49,903 bases of DNA from an uncultured Desulfovibrio sp. (GCF_944324525.1 NZ_CALUWS010000020.1:1-49903); one strand, 5' to 3'. Positions 9,001-17,646 are shown, numbered from the stretch's first letter. The notes: generated by a model from the letters alone, not told the origin. Translations and numbers: made by a program.

Positions 9001-9250
9001 GGCCTGTTGACGCTATTCGTTGCCTGTTTTGGGGGAAGGGGAATCCCTCGCTCTGCTGTCGATGTCCGTAAGGCTCCTTCGTCGCCTGACGGACACGGCC
9101 TTCGGCCGCCTTTCGGTCGCGCTCTGCTGTCGATGTCCGTAAGGCTCCTGCGTCGCCTGACGGACACGGCCTTCGGCCGCCTTTCGGTCGCGCTCTGCTG
9201 TCGATGTCCGTAAGGCTCCTGCGTCGCCTGACGGACACAGCCCTACGGGC
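9001..9250 (+). repeat. Repeat family A: leader plus 71-bp unit in about 2.8 tandem copies
   Basis: The element begins GGCCTGTTG directly after the TAG of the upstream gene. A leader of about 49 bp is followed by two complete 71-bp units (9050-9120 and 9121-9191) and a truncated third (from 9192) that diverges after about 54 bp. Each unit contains the inverted repeat TGTCCGT...ACGGACA around AAGGCTCCTGCGTCGCCT and a second small hairpin (GGCCTTCGGCC). The first unit differs from the second by one base in the loop. The same leader and unit recur after ssb at the window end. Confidence 0.9.
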
Positions 9251-9272
9251 CGCTGCCTGCGAATGTGGAATT

Positions 9273-9423
9273 GCTCCAAAGCGTTCCACCTTTGAAAAAG
9301 GTGAAACGCGAGGCGGCGGCACAGCGCCCCGCGGGCCAAACCAAGCGGAAAGACCGCGTTTTTTCCGCAAAACGACAGGCCGTATGGTTTGAAACGCAAA
9401 GCGTTTCAAACGGGAAATGCTCT
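9273..9423 (+). repeat. Repeat family B, copy 1
   Basis: A 150-bp copy of the multi-hairpin element: CACCTTTGAAAAAGGTG hairpin, GGCGGCGGCACAGCGCC box, GCGGAAAGACCGC/TTTTTTCCGC, then GTTTGAAACGC/GCGTTTCAAAC and an AAATGCTCT end. It lies between convergent genes. Confidence 0.9.
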
Positions 9424-9431
9424 CATGACGA

Positions 9432-9456
9432 GGGCCGTTGCCAAAGGCAACGGCCC
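9432..9456. terminator. Strong hairpin between convergent genes
   Basis: A perfect 11-bp inverted repeat, GGGCCGTTGCC (9432-9442) and its complement (9446-9456), lies 35 bp beyond the sdaA stop. There is no T run on either side, so it may be a transcript-end stabiliser or a weak terminator. Confidence 0.45.
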
Positions 9457-9490
9457 GGATGGGGGAAGGAAGGGGGGGAAGGAGAGATGC

Positions 9491-10897
9491 TCAGCATTCC
9501 ACGATGCTGACCGCAAGACCGCCTTCGCTGGTCTCCTTGAACTTCGCGCTCATCTCGCGGCCCGTCTCGCCCATGGCCATGATGGCGGCATCCAGCGAGA
9601 CAAGATGATGTGCGCTCTCCTCGCAGGTGGCCAGCAATGAGGCGTTATACGCCTTGATGGCCCCCACGGCGTTGCGTTCGATGCAGGGGACCTGCACATA
9701 GCCGCCCACAGGGTCGCAGGTCAGGCCCAGGTGATGTTCCAGAGCCACTTCCGCCGCGTTTTCCACCACGGTGGCGGCATTGCCGCGGGCATGGGTCAGC
9801 ATGGCCGCGCCCATGGCCGAGGCGACGCCGATCTCGCCCTGACAGCCCACCTCCGCGCCGGCGATGCCCGCGTTATGTTTGGCCAGGAAGCCCACGGCCG
9901 CCGAGGCGAGCAGCCCCTCGCGCAAGGCCCGCTCCCCGATGTTGAGGTCCTGCCGCATGGCGTAGAGCAGCGCCGGCATGACCCCGGCCGCGCCGCAGGT
10001 GGGCGCGGTGACGATGACCCCGCCGGAGGCGTTCTCCTCGGCCACGGCAAAGGCATAGGCATTGAGCTTGCCCAGGAAGCGGTCCACCATGTAGGGCAGC
10101 GCGGCGGCCCGCTCCAGCAGGGCTCCGGCCTTGCGCCAGACGCCCAGCGTGCCCGGCAGACGGCCGCTGCCCCTGAGGCCGCGCCGTACGCTGTCGTACA
10201 TGGCGTCCATCATGTCGTCCAGCCGTTCCAAAATGGCCGGTCGGGACATGCCGGTAATGGCGGTCTCGTTCTCCAAAATGAGCTCGTGCAGGGTCAGGCC
10301 CGTCTCATTGAGGCAGCGGTGCAGCTCCCGCATGGTGCCGTAGGGATGTACGGGGCGTCCGCGCTCGGGCGGCGTCCAGCCTTTCCACTGGATGAAGCCC
10401 CCGCCCACGGAATAGTATTCCCGCCCGAAGATCTCCCGGTCCGCCGCGTCGCGCAGCGAACAGCGCAGGGTATTGCTGAACGGCGCATCATGCTGCACCG
10501 GGCCGAAATGGATGTCCGCAAGGCCAAGGGAAAGCTCCCTGCCGCCAAGCCGCAGAGCATGCCGCGCCTGAGGATCCCGCCGCAGGGAGGGCAGCACTTC
10601 CGGCGAGCAGCTCTCCGGCCGGCTGCCCAGCAAACCGGCCAGGACCGCCGTATCGGTGCCGTGGCCCCTGCCCGTGGCGCTCAGCGACCCCAGCAGCGTC
10701 ACCTGCAGGCTGGCGGCACGGGCCAGTTCGTCCGCGGGCAGCGCGGCGCAACACGCCATGAAGTCGCTGCCGGCCTTCATGGGGCCGATGGTATGCGAAC
10801 TCGACGGCCCGGGCCCGACCTTGAAGAAGTCGAAGAGCGTCGTATCGATGGGGGGACGGCGCGGAACGAGCGGTTCGGCGGGCTGGGGCTGCGTCAT
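9491..10897 (-). CDS. sdaA: L-serine dehydratase, [4Fe-4S], single-chain
   Basis: The 468-aa enzyme deaminates L-serine to pyruvate and ammonia. The N-terminal beta-like domain has FDFFKVGPGPSSSHTIGP (22-39). The alpha-like catalytic domain has TAPTCGAAG, GCQGEIG (Cys352), LTCDP (Cys394) and VPC (Cys405), the expected cluster ligands. The last residue is Cys468 (SIVEC), which in the Legionella enzyme is a tail-in-mouth fourth ligand. The ATG at 10897 has GGAGAGGT upstream. A possible promoter is TTGACG (10974-10979, leftward), overlapping the stop of the upstream radical SAM gene, with a weak -10. The oxygen-labile cluster fits an anaerobe. Confidence 0.95.
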   Translation of the reverse strand: MTQPQPAEPLVPRRPPIDTTLFDFFKVGPGPSSSHTIGPMKAGSDFMACCAALPADELARAASLQVTLLGSLSATGRGHGTDTAVLAGLLGSRPESCSPEVLPSLRRDPQARHALRLGGRELSLGLADIHFGPVQHDAPFSNTLRCSLRDAADREIFGREYYSVGGGFIQWKGWTPPERGRPVHPYGTMRELHRCLNETGLTLHELILENETAITGMSRPAILERLDDMMDAMYDSVRRGLRGSGRLPGTLGVWRKAGALLERAAALPYMVDRFLGKLNAYAFAVAEENASGGVIVTAPTCGAAGVMPALLYAMRQDLNIGERALREGLLASAAVGFLAKHNAGIAGAEVGCQGEIGVASAMGAAMLTHARGNAATVVENAAEVALEHHLGLTCDPVGGYVQVPCIERNAVGAIKAYNASLLATCEESAHHLVSLDAAIMAMGETGREMSAKFKETSEGGLAVSIVEC

Positions 10898-10980
10898 GGA
10901 CACCTCTCCGGCGCAAGGTCGGCTGCGGTAGGGATTTTTACGTTCTTCCACGCTAGCCGGGGGAAAGCCGCCGCGTCAAA

Positions 10981-12087
10981 TCAAAATCCCTCATGCGGGG
11001 TTGCAGCATCGTCATGCGCCGCTCCGTCGAGACGCACGATCCGGATCTCCTCCCGCCCGTCATGGAAACGCACTCGCCCGTCCGTGATGCCCAGCGCAGC
11101 CCAACGCGGCACAAGTTCGCCCGCATGTCCCCGATACATGCCCTGCAAACGGCGGGGCAGCTCCAGCCCCACAGGCGCGTCCGCCGCCGGATGTCCTCCG
11201 GCGCGGGCCTGCGCGAGGACGTCCGCCACCTGCCGCCAGAGGCTGCGGGCCTGCACCCGGGCCCCCAGCGCCGGATGCCGCGGCCCGGCCAGCACGCCGC
11301 CGCTCAGGCCCGCTTCCGGGGCAAGCCCCATGCGGATGACCGGCACGCCGGCCCGCTGCGCCAGCGTGAAGCCCTCCGCCAGCACGTCGAGCACCGTCTC
11401 CAGCGACCACGGCCGGAAACGCCCGGCCCGCCAGAGCGCCGCCAGTTTCGTGCCTTCCAGCACGAGACAGGGATAGAAGCGCAGACAGACCGCTCCCAGC
11501 TCCAGCGCCAGCCGCACATCTTCCAAAAACTGCTCCGGTCGGGAACCGGGCATGCCCGGCATGAGCTGCACGCCGGGGCGCATCCCCGCCGCGCGCACCG
11601 CCGCGCAGGCCTCGCGCGCCGTCCTGCCGTCATAGCCCCGGCGGCTCTGGCGCAGGGGGGCATCGGCAAAACTCTGGATGCCCAGCTCCACGCAGGCGCA
11701 GCCCGCCTCCCGCAAGGCCGCAAGCCTGTCCGGCGGCAGGCTGTCGGGCCGGGTGGAGCAGCGCAGCCCGGCAATGAGCCCCTGGCGCAGGGCCGTACGG
11801 GCAAAATGGAGACAGGCGGCATAAGCTTCGGGAGGCTGCGCCGTGAACGTGCCCCCGTAAAAGGCCAGTTCCGGCGCGGGGAGTCCGCCCCGGGCCCGCT
11901 CCCGCAACAGATGCGCCGCCTCGTCCAGGGCCGCATCCACCCGCCGGGGAGCGCAACCGGTCTGCAGCTCCTGCGCGCAGAAGACGCAACGTACGGGACA
12001 GCCGGAAAACGGCAGGAACACCGGAAAAACAGGCGAATGGGCCCCAGGCTCCGGCCAGTGGAGGATGGCGATGCGGGAAGATCTCAT
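10981..12087 (-). CDS. Elp3-like radical SAM protein
   Basis: The 368-aa product has a radical SAM core with GCPVRCVFC (cysteines 30, 34 and 37), followed by YGGTFTAQP, ELGIQSF and PGMPG, a pattern shared with the Elp3/coproporphyrinogen-oxidase-like class. It lacks the GNAT acetyltransferase domain of true Elp3, so its substrate is unknown; members of this class are often only called radical SAM proteins. I chose the ATG at 12087 (MRSSRIAIL) because conservation begins there, though no clear ribosome site precedes it; a TTG at 12150 is the alternative. It is 83 bp upstream of sdaA and may share transcription with it. Confidence 0.82.
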   Translation of the reverse strand: MRSSRIAILHWPEPGAHSPVFPVFLPFSGCPVRCVFCAQELQTGCAPRRVDAALDEAAHLLRERARGGLPAPELAFYGGTFTAQPPEAYAACLHFARTALRQGLIAGLRCSTRPDSLPPDRLAALREAGCACVELGIQSFADAPLRQSRRGYDGRTAREACAAVRAAGMRPGVQLMPGMPGSRPEQFLEDVRLALELGAVCLRFYPCLVLEGTKLAALWRAGRFRPWSLETVLDVLAEGFTLAQRAGVPVIRMGLAPEAGLSGGVLAGPRHPALGARVQARSLWRQVADVLAQARAGGHPAADAPVGLELPRRLQGMYRGHAGELVPRWAALGITDGRVRFHDGREEIRIVRLDGAAHDDAATPHEGF

Positions 12088-12158
12088 GGCAGCAGGACAG
12101 AAGTGAGGAGAGCAGGGGCGCAAACGGGGACCGAGGGGCCCGGAAAACAAGAAAAGCC

Positions 12159-12185
12159 TTGCCTCACGCGCCTTTTTGGCATAAT
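12159..12185 (+). promoter_or_regulatory. Possible promoter of the IHF/HU gene
   Basis: TTGCCT (12159-12164) and CATAAT (12180-12185) are separated by 15 bp, slightly short, in the AT-richest part of the intergenic region, 50 bp before the start codon. Confidence 0.4.
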
Positions 12186-12234
12186 TTATCGGAAAAGATT
12201 TTCATTGTGAAGCTGCCTGTTTTTCGAGGTTTTC

Positions 12235-12522
12235 ATGAAGAAGACATTGACCAAAGCGGACATCATAGAACGGATCTACGAAAGTACCGACAAGAACCGC
12301 GTCGACGTAAAAAATGTGGTGGAAAAACTGCTGCATATCATGAAAGACGCCATCAAGAAGGATCGCGCTCTGCTCATCAGCGGTTTCGGCAAGTTCGAGT
12401 CCTATGACAAGGCCTCCCGCCGCGGCCGCAACCCGCAGACGGACGAAGCCATCACCCTGCCGCCCAGACGTGTCGTGGTCTTCCGGCTTTCCCGGAAATT
12501 TCGGGCAGAGATCAACTCCTGA
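12235..12522 (+). CDS. IHF/HU family DNA-bending protein
   Basis: A 95-aa nucleoid-associated protein that dimerises and bends DNA. The family signature GFGKFESYDKASRRGRNPQT (residues 50-69) includes the Pro that intercalates in the minor groove. The ending RRVVVFRLSRKFR is closer to IHF-alpha than to HU, but the assignment between IHF-alpha and HU is uncertain. GAGG sits 6 bases before the ATG. The Sel1 gene starts 16 bp downstream on the same strand. Confidence 0.92.
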   Translation: MKKTLTKADIIERIYESTDKNRVDVKNVVEKLLHIMKDAIKKDRALLISGFGKFESYDKASRRGRNPQTDEAITLPPRRVVVFRLSRKFRAEINS

Positions 12523-12538
12523 CAGGCAGGGCGTTCCC

Positions 12539-13954
12539 ATGACGGGTCTTTTGAGGTATGCGCGCCGTAAGGCGCGCATCATTATTTGTGGTCGGCAGGC
12601 CCTGCGCATCGGTGGTTACGGTCTGTGCCTCATGGCGGCGCTGTGTCCCGGCCTTGCCGCCGGCGCCGATGTCGCGGCCGCCGCTCAGCCCATTTCCCGC
12701 CCGCAGGTGCAGACGCCGCAAGTGCAGACGCCGAAGGTCCAGCCCCCGGCGGCCCCCGTGGCGCCGCAACCGGCCGGCGGGCAGGCGCGCGGCCCGCAGC
12801 CGCCGGACTATTCCGTCCCGGCTCCGGCGCAGCCCATGCCGGCCCTGGGCGGAGGCGGGAGCAAGACATCCGGAGCCGCGCCCGCGCCCGTCAGCTCCGC
12901 GCCAGCCGCCACCCCCGCCGCTGCCGCGGCGGCCGCCGCCCCTGCGGAAAGCGCCGAGGAGCGCAACCGCAAAGCGCTGGATGCCTATGCCCGCGGGGAA
13001 TATCATCAGGCGCTGCGCCTTTGGCAGCCTGCCGCCGATGCCGGCGATCCGCAGGCCATGAACAATCTGGGCGTGCTCTATGACAAGGGCCTCGGCGTGG
13101 AGCCCGACGTGGGCCGCGCGCTGCACTGGTACGCCAAATCCGCCGAGGCGGGCCATCCGTCCGGCATGTGCAATTTCGGCCGCATGCTGGAGCAGGGGCG
13201 CGGCATCCCCCCGGACCCCGTGGAAGCGGCGCGCTGGTTCGATCTTGCCGCACGCAAGGGCCAGCCGGAAGCCCAGTACAATCTGGGCATGCTCTACGAG
13301 CAGGGGCATGGCGTGGGCAGGGACGATGCCGCTGCCGCCGCCTGGTACAGCCGGGCCGCCGCCGCCAACCAGCCCAACGCGCTGGCGCGGCTGGGGCACT
13401 TCTACCGTGAAGGGCGCGTGGTGAAGAAGAACCTGGAAAGCGCCACCCTGCTGCTCTACGGGGCGGCCATGCAGGGCAATACGGCCGCCATGAAGGAGCT
13501 GGAAGACATGGCCGACACCAGCGCCGAGCGCGCCAAGAACGCCGTGCTCTTCGGGCTGCGTCTGGACGGGGCCGACAGGGCCGCCATGCGGACCGCGCTC
13601 AAGCAGGCCGCCGCCGTGCCGGAGCGGGAAAAAGACGGCTACATCTGCGATGTCTACAAAGGGGGAAAGCTCATCCCCGGCGCGGATCAGATGGCCATGT
13701 GCTACGGGCCCGGAGAACGTCAGCCGCTGGCTTTCGTTTCCATCGACTATCCCGCCCCCGACGCCACCTTCGGGAAACGGGTCAGGGAAATGGCGGAGCA
13801 ACGCTTCGGCAAGCCCGATGCCGTGGAAGGAGACATGTCCTGCCTCTGGAACCTCGGCAAGGTGCTCGTCGCCGTGCAGTACATGCCCGAAAAGAAAATC
13901 GCCAGTCTGATGTATATGATTCCGCGCGTATACTACTTGACGCAGGGGCACTGA
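12539..13954 (+). CDS. Secreted Sel1-repeat protein
   Basis: The 471-aa product has a hydrophobic N-terminal segment ending LCPGLAAGA, read as a signal peptide, then a Pro/Ala/Gln-rich linker with the tandem QVQTP/QVQTPKVQP, and about four Sel1 (TPR-like) repeats from residue 165 (MNNLGVLYDKGLGV, CNFGRMLEQGRGI, YNLGMLYEQGHGV, ARLGHFYREGRVV). The C-terminal 130 residues hold an uncharacterised domain with paired cysteines. It is probably periplasmic and a scaffold for protein contacts. The start at 12539 gives a long basic n-region and covers a terminator-like hairpin; a later in-frame ATG at about 12632 is possible but would leave almost no signal peptide. Confidence 0.8.
   Translation: MTGLLRYARRKARIIICGRQALRIGGYGLCLMAALCPGLAAGADVAAAAQPISRPQVQTPQVQTPKVQPPAAPVAPQPAGGQARGPQPPDYSVPAPAQPMPALGGGGSKTSGAAPAPVSSAPAATPAAAAAAAAPAESAEERNRKALDAYARGEYHQALRLWQPAADAGDPQAMNNLGVLYDKGLGVEPDVGRALHWYAKSAEAGHPSGMCNFGRMLEQGRGIPPDPVEAARWFDLAARKGQPEAQYNLGMLYEQGHGVGRDDAAAAAWYSRAAAANQPNALARLGHFYREGRVVKKNLESATLLLYGAAMQGNTAAMKELEDMADTSAERAKNAVLFGLRLDGADRAAMRTALKQAAAVPEREKDGYICDVYKGGKLIPGADQMAMCYGPGERQPLAFVSIDYPAPDATFGKRVREMAEQRFGKPDAVEGDMSCLWNLGKVLVAVQYMPEKKIASLMYMIPRVYYLTQGH
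12558..12585 (+). terminator. Terminator-like hairpin near the Sel1 gene start
   Basis: ATGCGCGCC (12558-12566) and GGCGCGCAT (12571-12579) form a 9-bp hairpin followed by CATTATTTG, a weak T-rich tract. It lies 36 bp after the IHF/HU stop but inside the first codons of the Sel1 protein as called. Confidence 0.35.
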
Positions 13955-14016
13955 ATCTGAGAGTCTAAGGATTGGCGGGCAAACAGGTTGTCCGGCAAGC
14001 CTCACAGGAGGGAGCA

Positions 14017-15462
14017 ATGGCAAATTCCAACGCGACGTCGGGCCTCGCGCAACGCATGGCGATGCGGCAGGTCGAGGCGAGCATGAGCAAGGAAAAGTCC
14101 GCGCCGCAGGACAGCAAGCAGTATGAAGACGCCATCCGCGAGTTTCTCAAGGACAGCGGCCATCTGATCTGCGTTTCCGATGATGTTGCGCTGACGGACA
14201 TGCTGCGGAACGTGCTGAACGAAAGCCTTGGGCTGCCGGCCGACAAGATCAGCATCGCCCATGATGCCGACATGCTGCTGCGGATACTGCGCAATGTCTG
14301 CTCCGAAAACGCGACCCCCCTGCTGCTCATCGAGCAGAGCCTCAAGGGGCGCGATCTCAGCTATATGGTGCGCCTTGTCAAGAACGGTTTCCCCGAGGTG
14401 CGCATCGTCTTCATCGCCGCCGAAACGGAGCAGCAGCGCTATGTGCTCCTGCATGAAGCCGGGGCGGACGCCTTTTTTGCCAAGCCCGACAATCAGGATC
14501 AGCTGCTGGAACGGCTGGCGGCCACCGTACGTCCGCACGGCAAGATGAGCCGCATGCTGGAATGGGCCCGCACCCTGCACTCGCAGGGAGAGAACCTGCG
14601 CGCCCTGCAGGTCTGCCGTCAGGCCCTGGAACTCAAAGCCAATTCCGCCGCCGTGCTGCTTATCATCGGGGACGTCTTCCGCTCCATGGGCCAGCGGGAA
14701 AAGGCCTGCGAAGCGTACGAAAACGCCAGCCGCAGCGCGGACATGTACCTCGAGCCGCTGCGCAAGCTGGCCGATCTCTACGAAGAGATGAAGAAGCCGC
14801 TCAAGCAGCTCGAGTATCTTGAACGGCTGGATCAGCTCTCGCCGCTCAATGTGGAACGCAAGCTGGCCATCGGTGAGCTCTACCTCAAGCTCAACCGCCG
14901 CGATGACGCCCGCAAGATGTTCAATCAGAGCGTGGAACTGGCCAGCCGCGAAGCTATGGAGCATGTGGGCGGCGTGGCCTTCCGCGTGGCGGACGCCTAT
15001 TCCGAAGTGGATCCCGACATGGCCATCAGCTTCCTGCAGCGCGGCCTCGAGGCCAAGCGCGATTACTGGAGCAAGGACGACCTCGTGGTCTTCAACCGGG
15101 TGGGCATGCTGCTGCGCCGGGCAGGACGCTGGCAGGAGGCCACCGAAGAATACAAGAAGGCCCTCAAGGTGGTTCCGGACAACGACGGGCTGCATTACAA
15201 TCTTGGTCTGGCCTATGCCGACGGCAAGGACTACGAGTCCGCCCGGGCTTCCATGCTCAAGGCCATGGCCCTCAATCCCAATCTGCCGCAGAAGTCGGCC
15301 GTCATCGCCTGTAACATCGCCGAGGTCTTCTTTGCCGTCAATGACAGCATGCATGCCCTGCCGCTGGTGCGTACGGCCCTGGAGATGGAGCCCGACAATG
15401 CCCAGGCCCAGAAGCTGCTGCAGGACATCAACGCCAAGATCGGCAGCCAGAGCAGCGATTAG
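14017..15462 (+). CDS. TPR protein with degenerate receiver domain
   Basis: The 481-aa protein begins with a response-regulator-like domain (about 45-172): ICVSDDVALTDML gives the acidic pair, FFAKP gives the conserved Lys156. The phosphoacceptor Asp is replaced by Glu106 (LLLIEQS), and the switch Thr/Ser by Ala (FIAAET), so it is probably not phosphorylated. From about 180 onward there are roughly seven TPR helices (LRALQVCRQALELKANS, ATEEYKKALKVVPDNDGLHYNLGLAYADGKDY). No output DNA-binding domain exists; a protein-interaction role is likely. The ATG at 14017 has AGGAGGGAG just upstream, which is why the earlier TTG at 13972 is rejected. Confidence 0.85.
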   Translation: MANSNATSGLAQRMAMRQVEASMSKEKSAPQDSKQYEDAIREFLKDSGHLICVSDDVALTDMLRNVLNESLGLPADKISIAHDADMLLRILRNVCSENATPLLLIEQSLKGRDLSYMVRLVKNGFPEVRIVFIAAETEQQRYVLLHEAGADAFFAKPDNQDQLLERLAATVRPHGKMSRMLEWARTLHSQGENLRALQVCRQALELKANSAAVLLIIGDVFRSMGQREKACEAYENASRSADMYLEPLRKLADLYEEMKKPLKQLEYLERLDQLSPLNVERKLAIGELYLKLNRRDDARKMFNQSVELASREAMEHVGGVAFRVADAYSEVDPDMAISFLQRGLEAKRDYWSKDDLVVFNRVGMLLRRAGRWQEATEEYKKALKVVPDNDGLHYNLGLAYADGKDYESARASMLKAMALNPNLPQKSAVIACNIAEVFFAVNDSMHALPLVRTALEMEPDNAQAQKLLQDINAKIGSQSSD

Positions 15463-15504
15463 AGCACGCATTTCCTTCGGGGAAATGCCCTTCATGAATG
15501 CACG

Positions 15505-15541
15505 AGCGGCGTCCCTCCAAGAGAGGGACGCCGCTTTTTTA
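15505..15541 (+). terminator. Intrinsic terminator after the TPR gene
   Basis: AGCGGCGTCCCTC (15505-15517) pairs perfectly with GAGGGACGCCGCT (15523-15535) and is followed by TTTTTT. It is 43 bp beyond the stop. Bases 15542-15744 show no gene. Confidence 0.92.
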
Positions 15542-15744
15542 ACAGCAAATGGACGGCAGGCATAGCCTTTTGCCGCTTCCGGCCGCCTTGCCGTCCGTGT
15601 CGGGAACGGCCGGGCAATGTCCGTCCCCGCGCACGCGCCCCCGTGATCAGCGCAGCGTCGGAGCGCGCACACGCATCCTGCAGAACGGCAGGCAGGGACG
15701 GCATGCGCCGCCGCATCCGGCACGTGCCGCGGAGCCTGCGGGGC

Positions 15745-15993
15745 CTACTTGCGGCAGCTTTCCGGCCGCAAGGCCTCCGCGATGATGGCGGCATCCTCCT
15801 CTGGACGGGCCTGCACCTGAAGCTCGGCATTGCCGCCGTGGCAGACGAAGCCTCCCGCCTCGTATTCCACGAACCCGGCGGACAGCACCTGCCCATAGGG
15901 CAGCTGCTCGCGCATGTCCCCGTGGTCCACACGGCGGGGGAAGATGAAGGGCACAGCCTGACCAGAAAAATCCTGCATGATAAGATACTTCAT
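15745..15993 (-). CDS. Small conserved hypothetical protein, 82 aa
   Basis: The 82-aa product begins MKYLIMQDFSGQAVPFIFPRRV and has no signal peptide or membrane segment; the hydrophobic and charged pattern suggests a small alpha/beta domain. I do not recognise a family. GTGAGGT lies 5 bases before the ATG at 15993, supporting translation, and it starts 8 bp after the mltG stop, so it is the last gene of the leftward operon. Confidence 0.7.
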   Translation of the reverse strand: MKYLIMQDFSGQAVPFIFPRRVDHGDMREQLPYGQVLSAGFVEYEAGGFVCHGGNAELQVQARPEEDAAIIAEALRPESCRK

Positions 15994-16001
15994 GAAAGAC
16001 C

Positions 16002-17051
16002 TCACTCCGCCTGACGCTGCTTGCGCCGGTTTTGCAGATACTGGCGCACGGCGCGGTTGTGATCGTTGAGATTGGTGGAGAAGATGTGCTCGCCGCCATC
16101 CGTGCGGGCCACAAAATACAGGAAGTTATGCTCCTCAGGGGCGATGGCCGCGGCCAGCGCCGTCATGCCGAAGGAACAGATGGGGCCGGGCGGCAGACCG
16201 GGCCGCTGATAGGTATTGTAAGGATTGGCGGGGTCATCCAGATGCTTGCGCCGCAGGTTGCCCTCAAAGCCCGCCCCCAGGCCGTAAATGACCGTAGGAT
16301 CCGCCTGGAGCAGCATATTGCGCTTCAGGCGATTGGCATACACGCCGGCTACTCGCGCGCGTTCCCCGTCGATGGCGGTCTCTTTTTCCACCACCGAAGC
16401 GAGGATGACCAGCCGCTTCAGCTCCTCCGCCTGCGGCTTTTGCCCGCCCGGCCAGCGGGTCTCGGCCTTGCGCCAGAAGTTGTCCACCAGACGTCCGGCC
16501 ACGCTGCGCGCGGAATCCATGTCCGGCGCGTCATCCTTGCGGATCAGGTAGGTGTCCGGCATGAGGAAGCCCTCGGCGGACGCGAAGGGTATGCCGTATT
16601 TGCGCAGGAAATCTTTGTCCAGCACCACCGCCCGGAAATCCTCGAAACGGACGAAGCCCGCCGCTTCCAGCAGCTTGCCCGTCTGCCACCAGGTCAGCCC
16701 CTCGGGAACCGTCACCCGGAAAAGCACCGGCTGGCCGTTGACCAGCCAGTCCAGCACCTGATCCGGCGTCCAGTCCGTGCGCAGGGCAAAACGTCCGGCC
16801 TGCAGGCGGTTGTCCATCTTGCGGTAACGGGCCAGCCAGCCGAACTTTTCCGCATCCGTCACCAGCCCCTTTTCTTCCAGCTCTCTGGCTATCTTGCCGA
16901 AGCTCGCCCCGGGGAGGACGTCGAACTGTATCTCCCGCCCTGCGCTCTCGGGCACGCTGTGCAAAAAGTCATAGACGAACCAGGCCAGCCCGCCGCCGGC
17001 AAGCAGCAGGCAGAGAAAGAGCAGAGCAAACAGGCGGATCAGTATCTTCAT
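16002..17051 (-). CDS. mltG: Endolytic murein transglycosylase MltG
   Basis: MltG (YceG) cuts nascent glycan strands in the periplasm and is thought to set their length. The 349-aa product has one N-terminal membrane anchor (about residues 4-26), then a LysM-like region, GFLMPDTY (161-168) and the catalytic block ASVVEKETA with Glu222 at the expected position, followed by YANRL and LQADPTVIYG. GAGGAGT precedes the ATG. It lies 144 bp after the ruvX start region on the same strand; this gap holds no gene. Confidence 0.95.
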   Translation of the reverse strand: MKILIRLFALLFLCLLLAGGGLAWFVYDFLHSVPESAGREIQFDVLPGASFGKIARELEEKGLVTDAEKFGWLARYRKMDNRLQAGRFALRTDWTPDQVLDWLVNGQPVLFRVTVPEGLTWWQTGKLLEAAGFVRFEDFRAVVLDKDFLRKYGIPFASAEGFLMPDTYLIRKDDAPDMDSARSVAGRLVDNFWRKAETRWPGGQKPQAEELKRLVILASVVEKETAIDGERARVAGVYANRLKRNMLLQADPTVIYGLGAGFEGNLRRKHLDDPANPYNTYQRPGLPPGPICSFGMTALAAAIAPEEHNFLYFVARTDGGEHIFSTNLNDHNRAVRQYLQNRRKQRQAE

Positions 17052-17195
17052 GCGGACTCCTCGTTGCGGAACAATCGGGATGTCCTCTTGTAGCGGGAAA
17101 ACGCCGCAGTCTCAAGGTCGGCTGTCCGGAGAGGCGGCCCGCCGGCCGTCTGACGGCGGCCGTCCGCCTTTGGGCGGGGCGGAGGCTCAGGCCGT

Positions 17196-17639
17196 TCACC
17201 CGGCAATGGGCTGCCGCCTGTCGGGCGGCAGGGCAAGGAAGGAGGAGAGGATGCGCACGGCGGCCTGCTGGTCCAGCACGGCCTTGCGCCGTCCCCGGGC
17301 AAGACCGGCCTCGCGCAGGTCCATTTCCGCCTCCACGGAGCTGAGCAGTTCCGGCATCCAGTAGAAGGGACGTTCGATGCGCCGCATGAGCCGCCCGGCC
17401 ACGTTGCGCACCTGCCGGGTGGTCAGGCTCTCCGTCCCGTCTTCACGCAGCGGCAGGCCCAGCACCACGGCGGCGGGGTCCTCGGCGAGCACGCGCTCGG
17501 CCAGCGCGGCCAGAAAAGCCTTGCGGTCGGGATAGTCCGCAAGGCGCAGGGTGGCCAGCGGATAGGCCAGCACGCCCGCTTCATCGCAGGCGGCCAGCCC
17601 TGTCCGCTCAAGACCGTAATCGATGCCGACGCACTTCAC
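17196..17639 (-). CDS. ruvX: RuvX/YqgF family Holliday junction resolvase
   Basis: The 147-aa RNase-H-fold protein begins VKCVGIDYGLERTG, with the first catalytic Asp at residue 7, then VVLGLPL and, near the end, LDQQAAVRIL containing the last conserved Asp. Family members resolve Holliday junctions or process 16S rRNA precursors. The start is a GTG at 17639, 7 bp after the trpS stop, chosen because conservation begins there; the ribosome site is weak and translation may be coupled to trpS. Confidence 0.9.
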   Translation of the reverse strand: MKCVGIDYGLERTGLAACDEAGVLAYPLATLRLADYPDRKAFLAALAERVLAEDPAAVVLGLPLREDGTESLTTRQVRNVAGRLMRRIERPFYWMPELLSSVEAEMDLREAGLARGRRKAVLDQQAAVRILSSFLALPPDRRQPIAG

Positions 17640-17646
17640 GAAACGC

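Noticed and set aside
9050-9245. CRISPR array
   Set aside because: The 71-bp units are directly adjacent with no unique spacers, and no cas gene is present.
15542-15744. Possible small gene between the terminator and the 82-aa gene
   Set aside because: Open frames here are Arg/Ala/Pro-rich, lack ribosome sites and show no recognisable domain.
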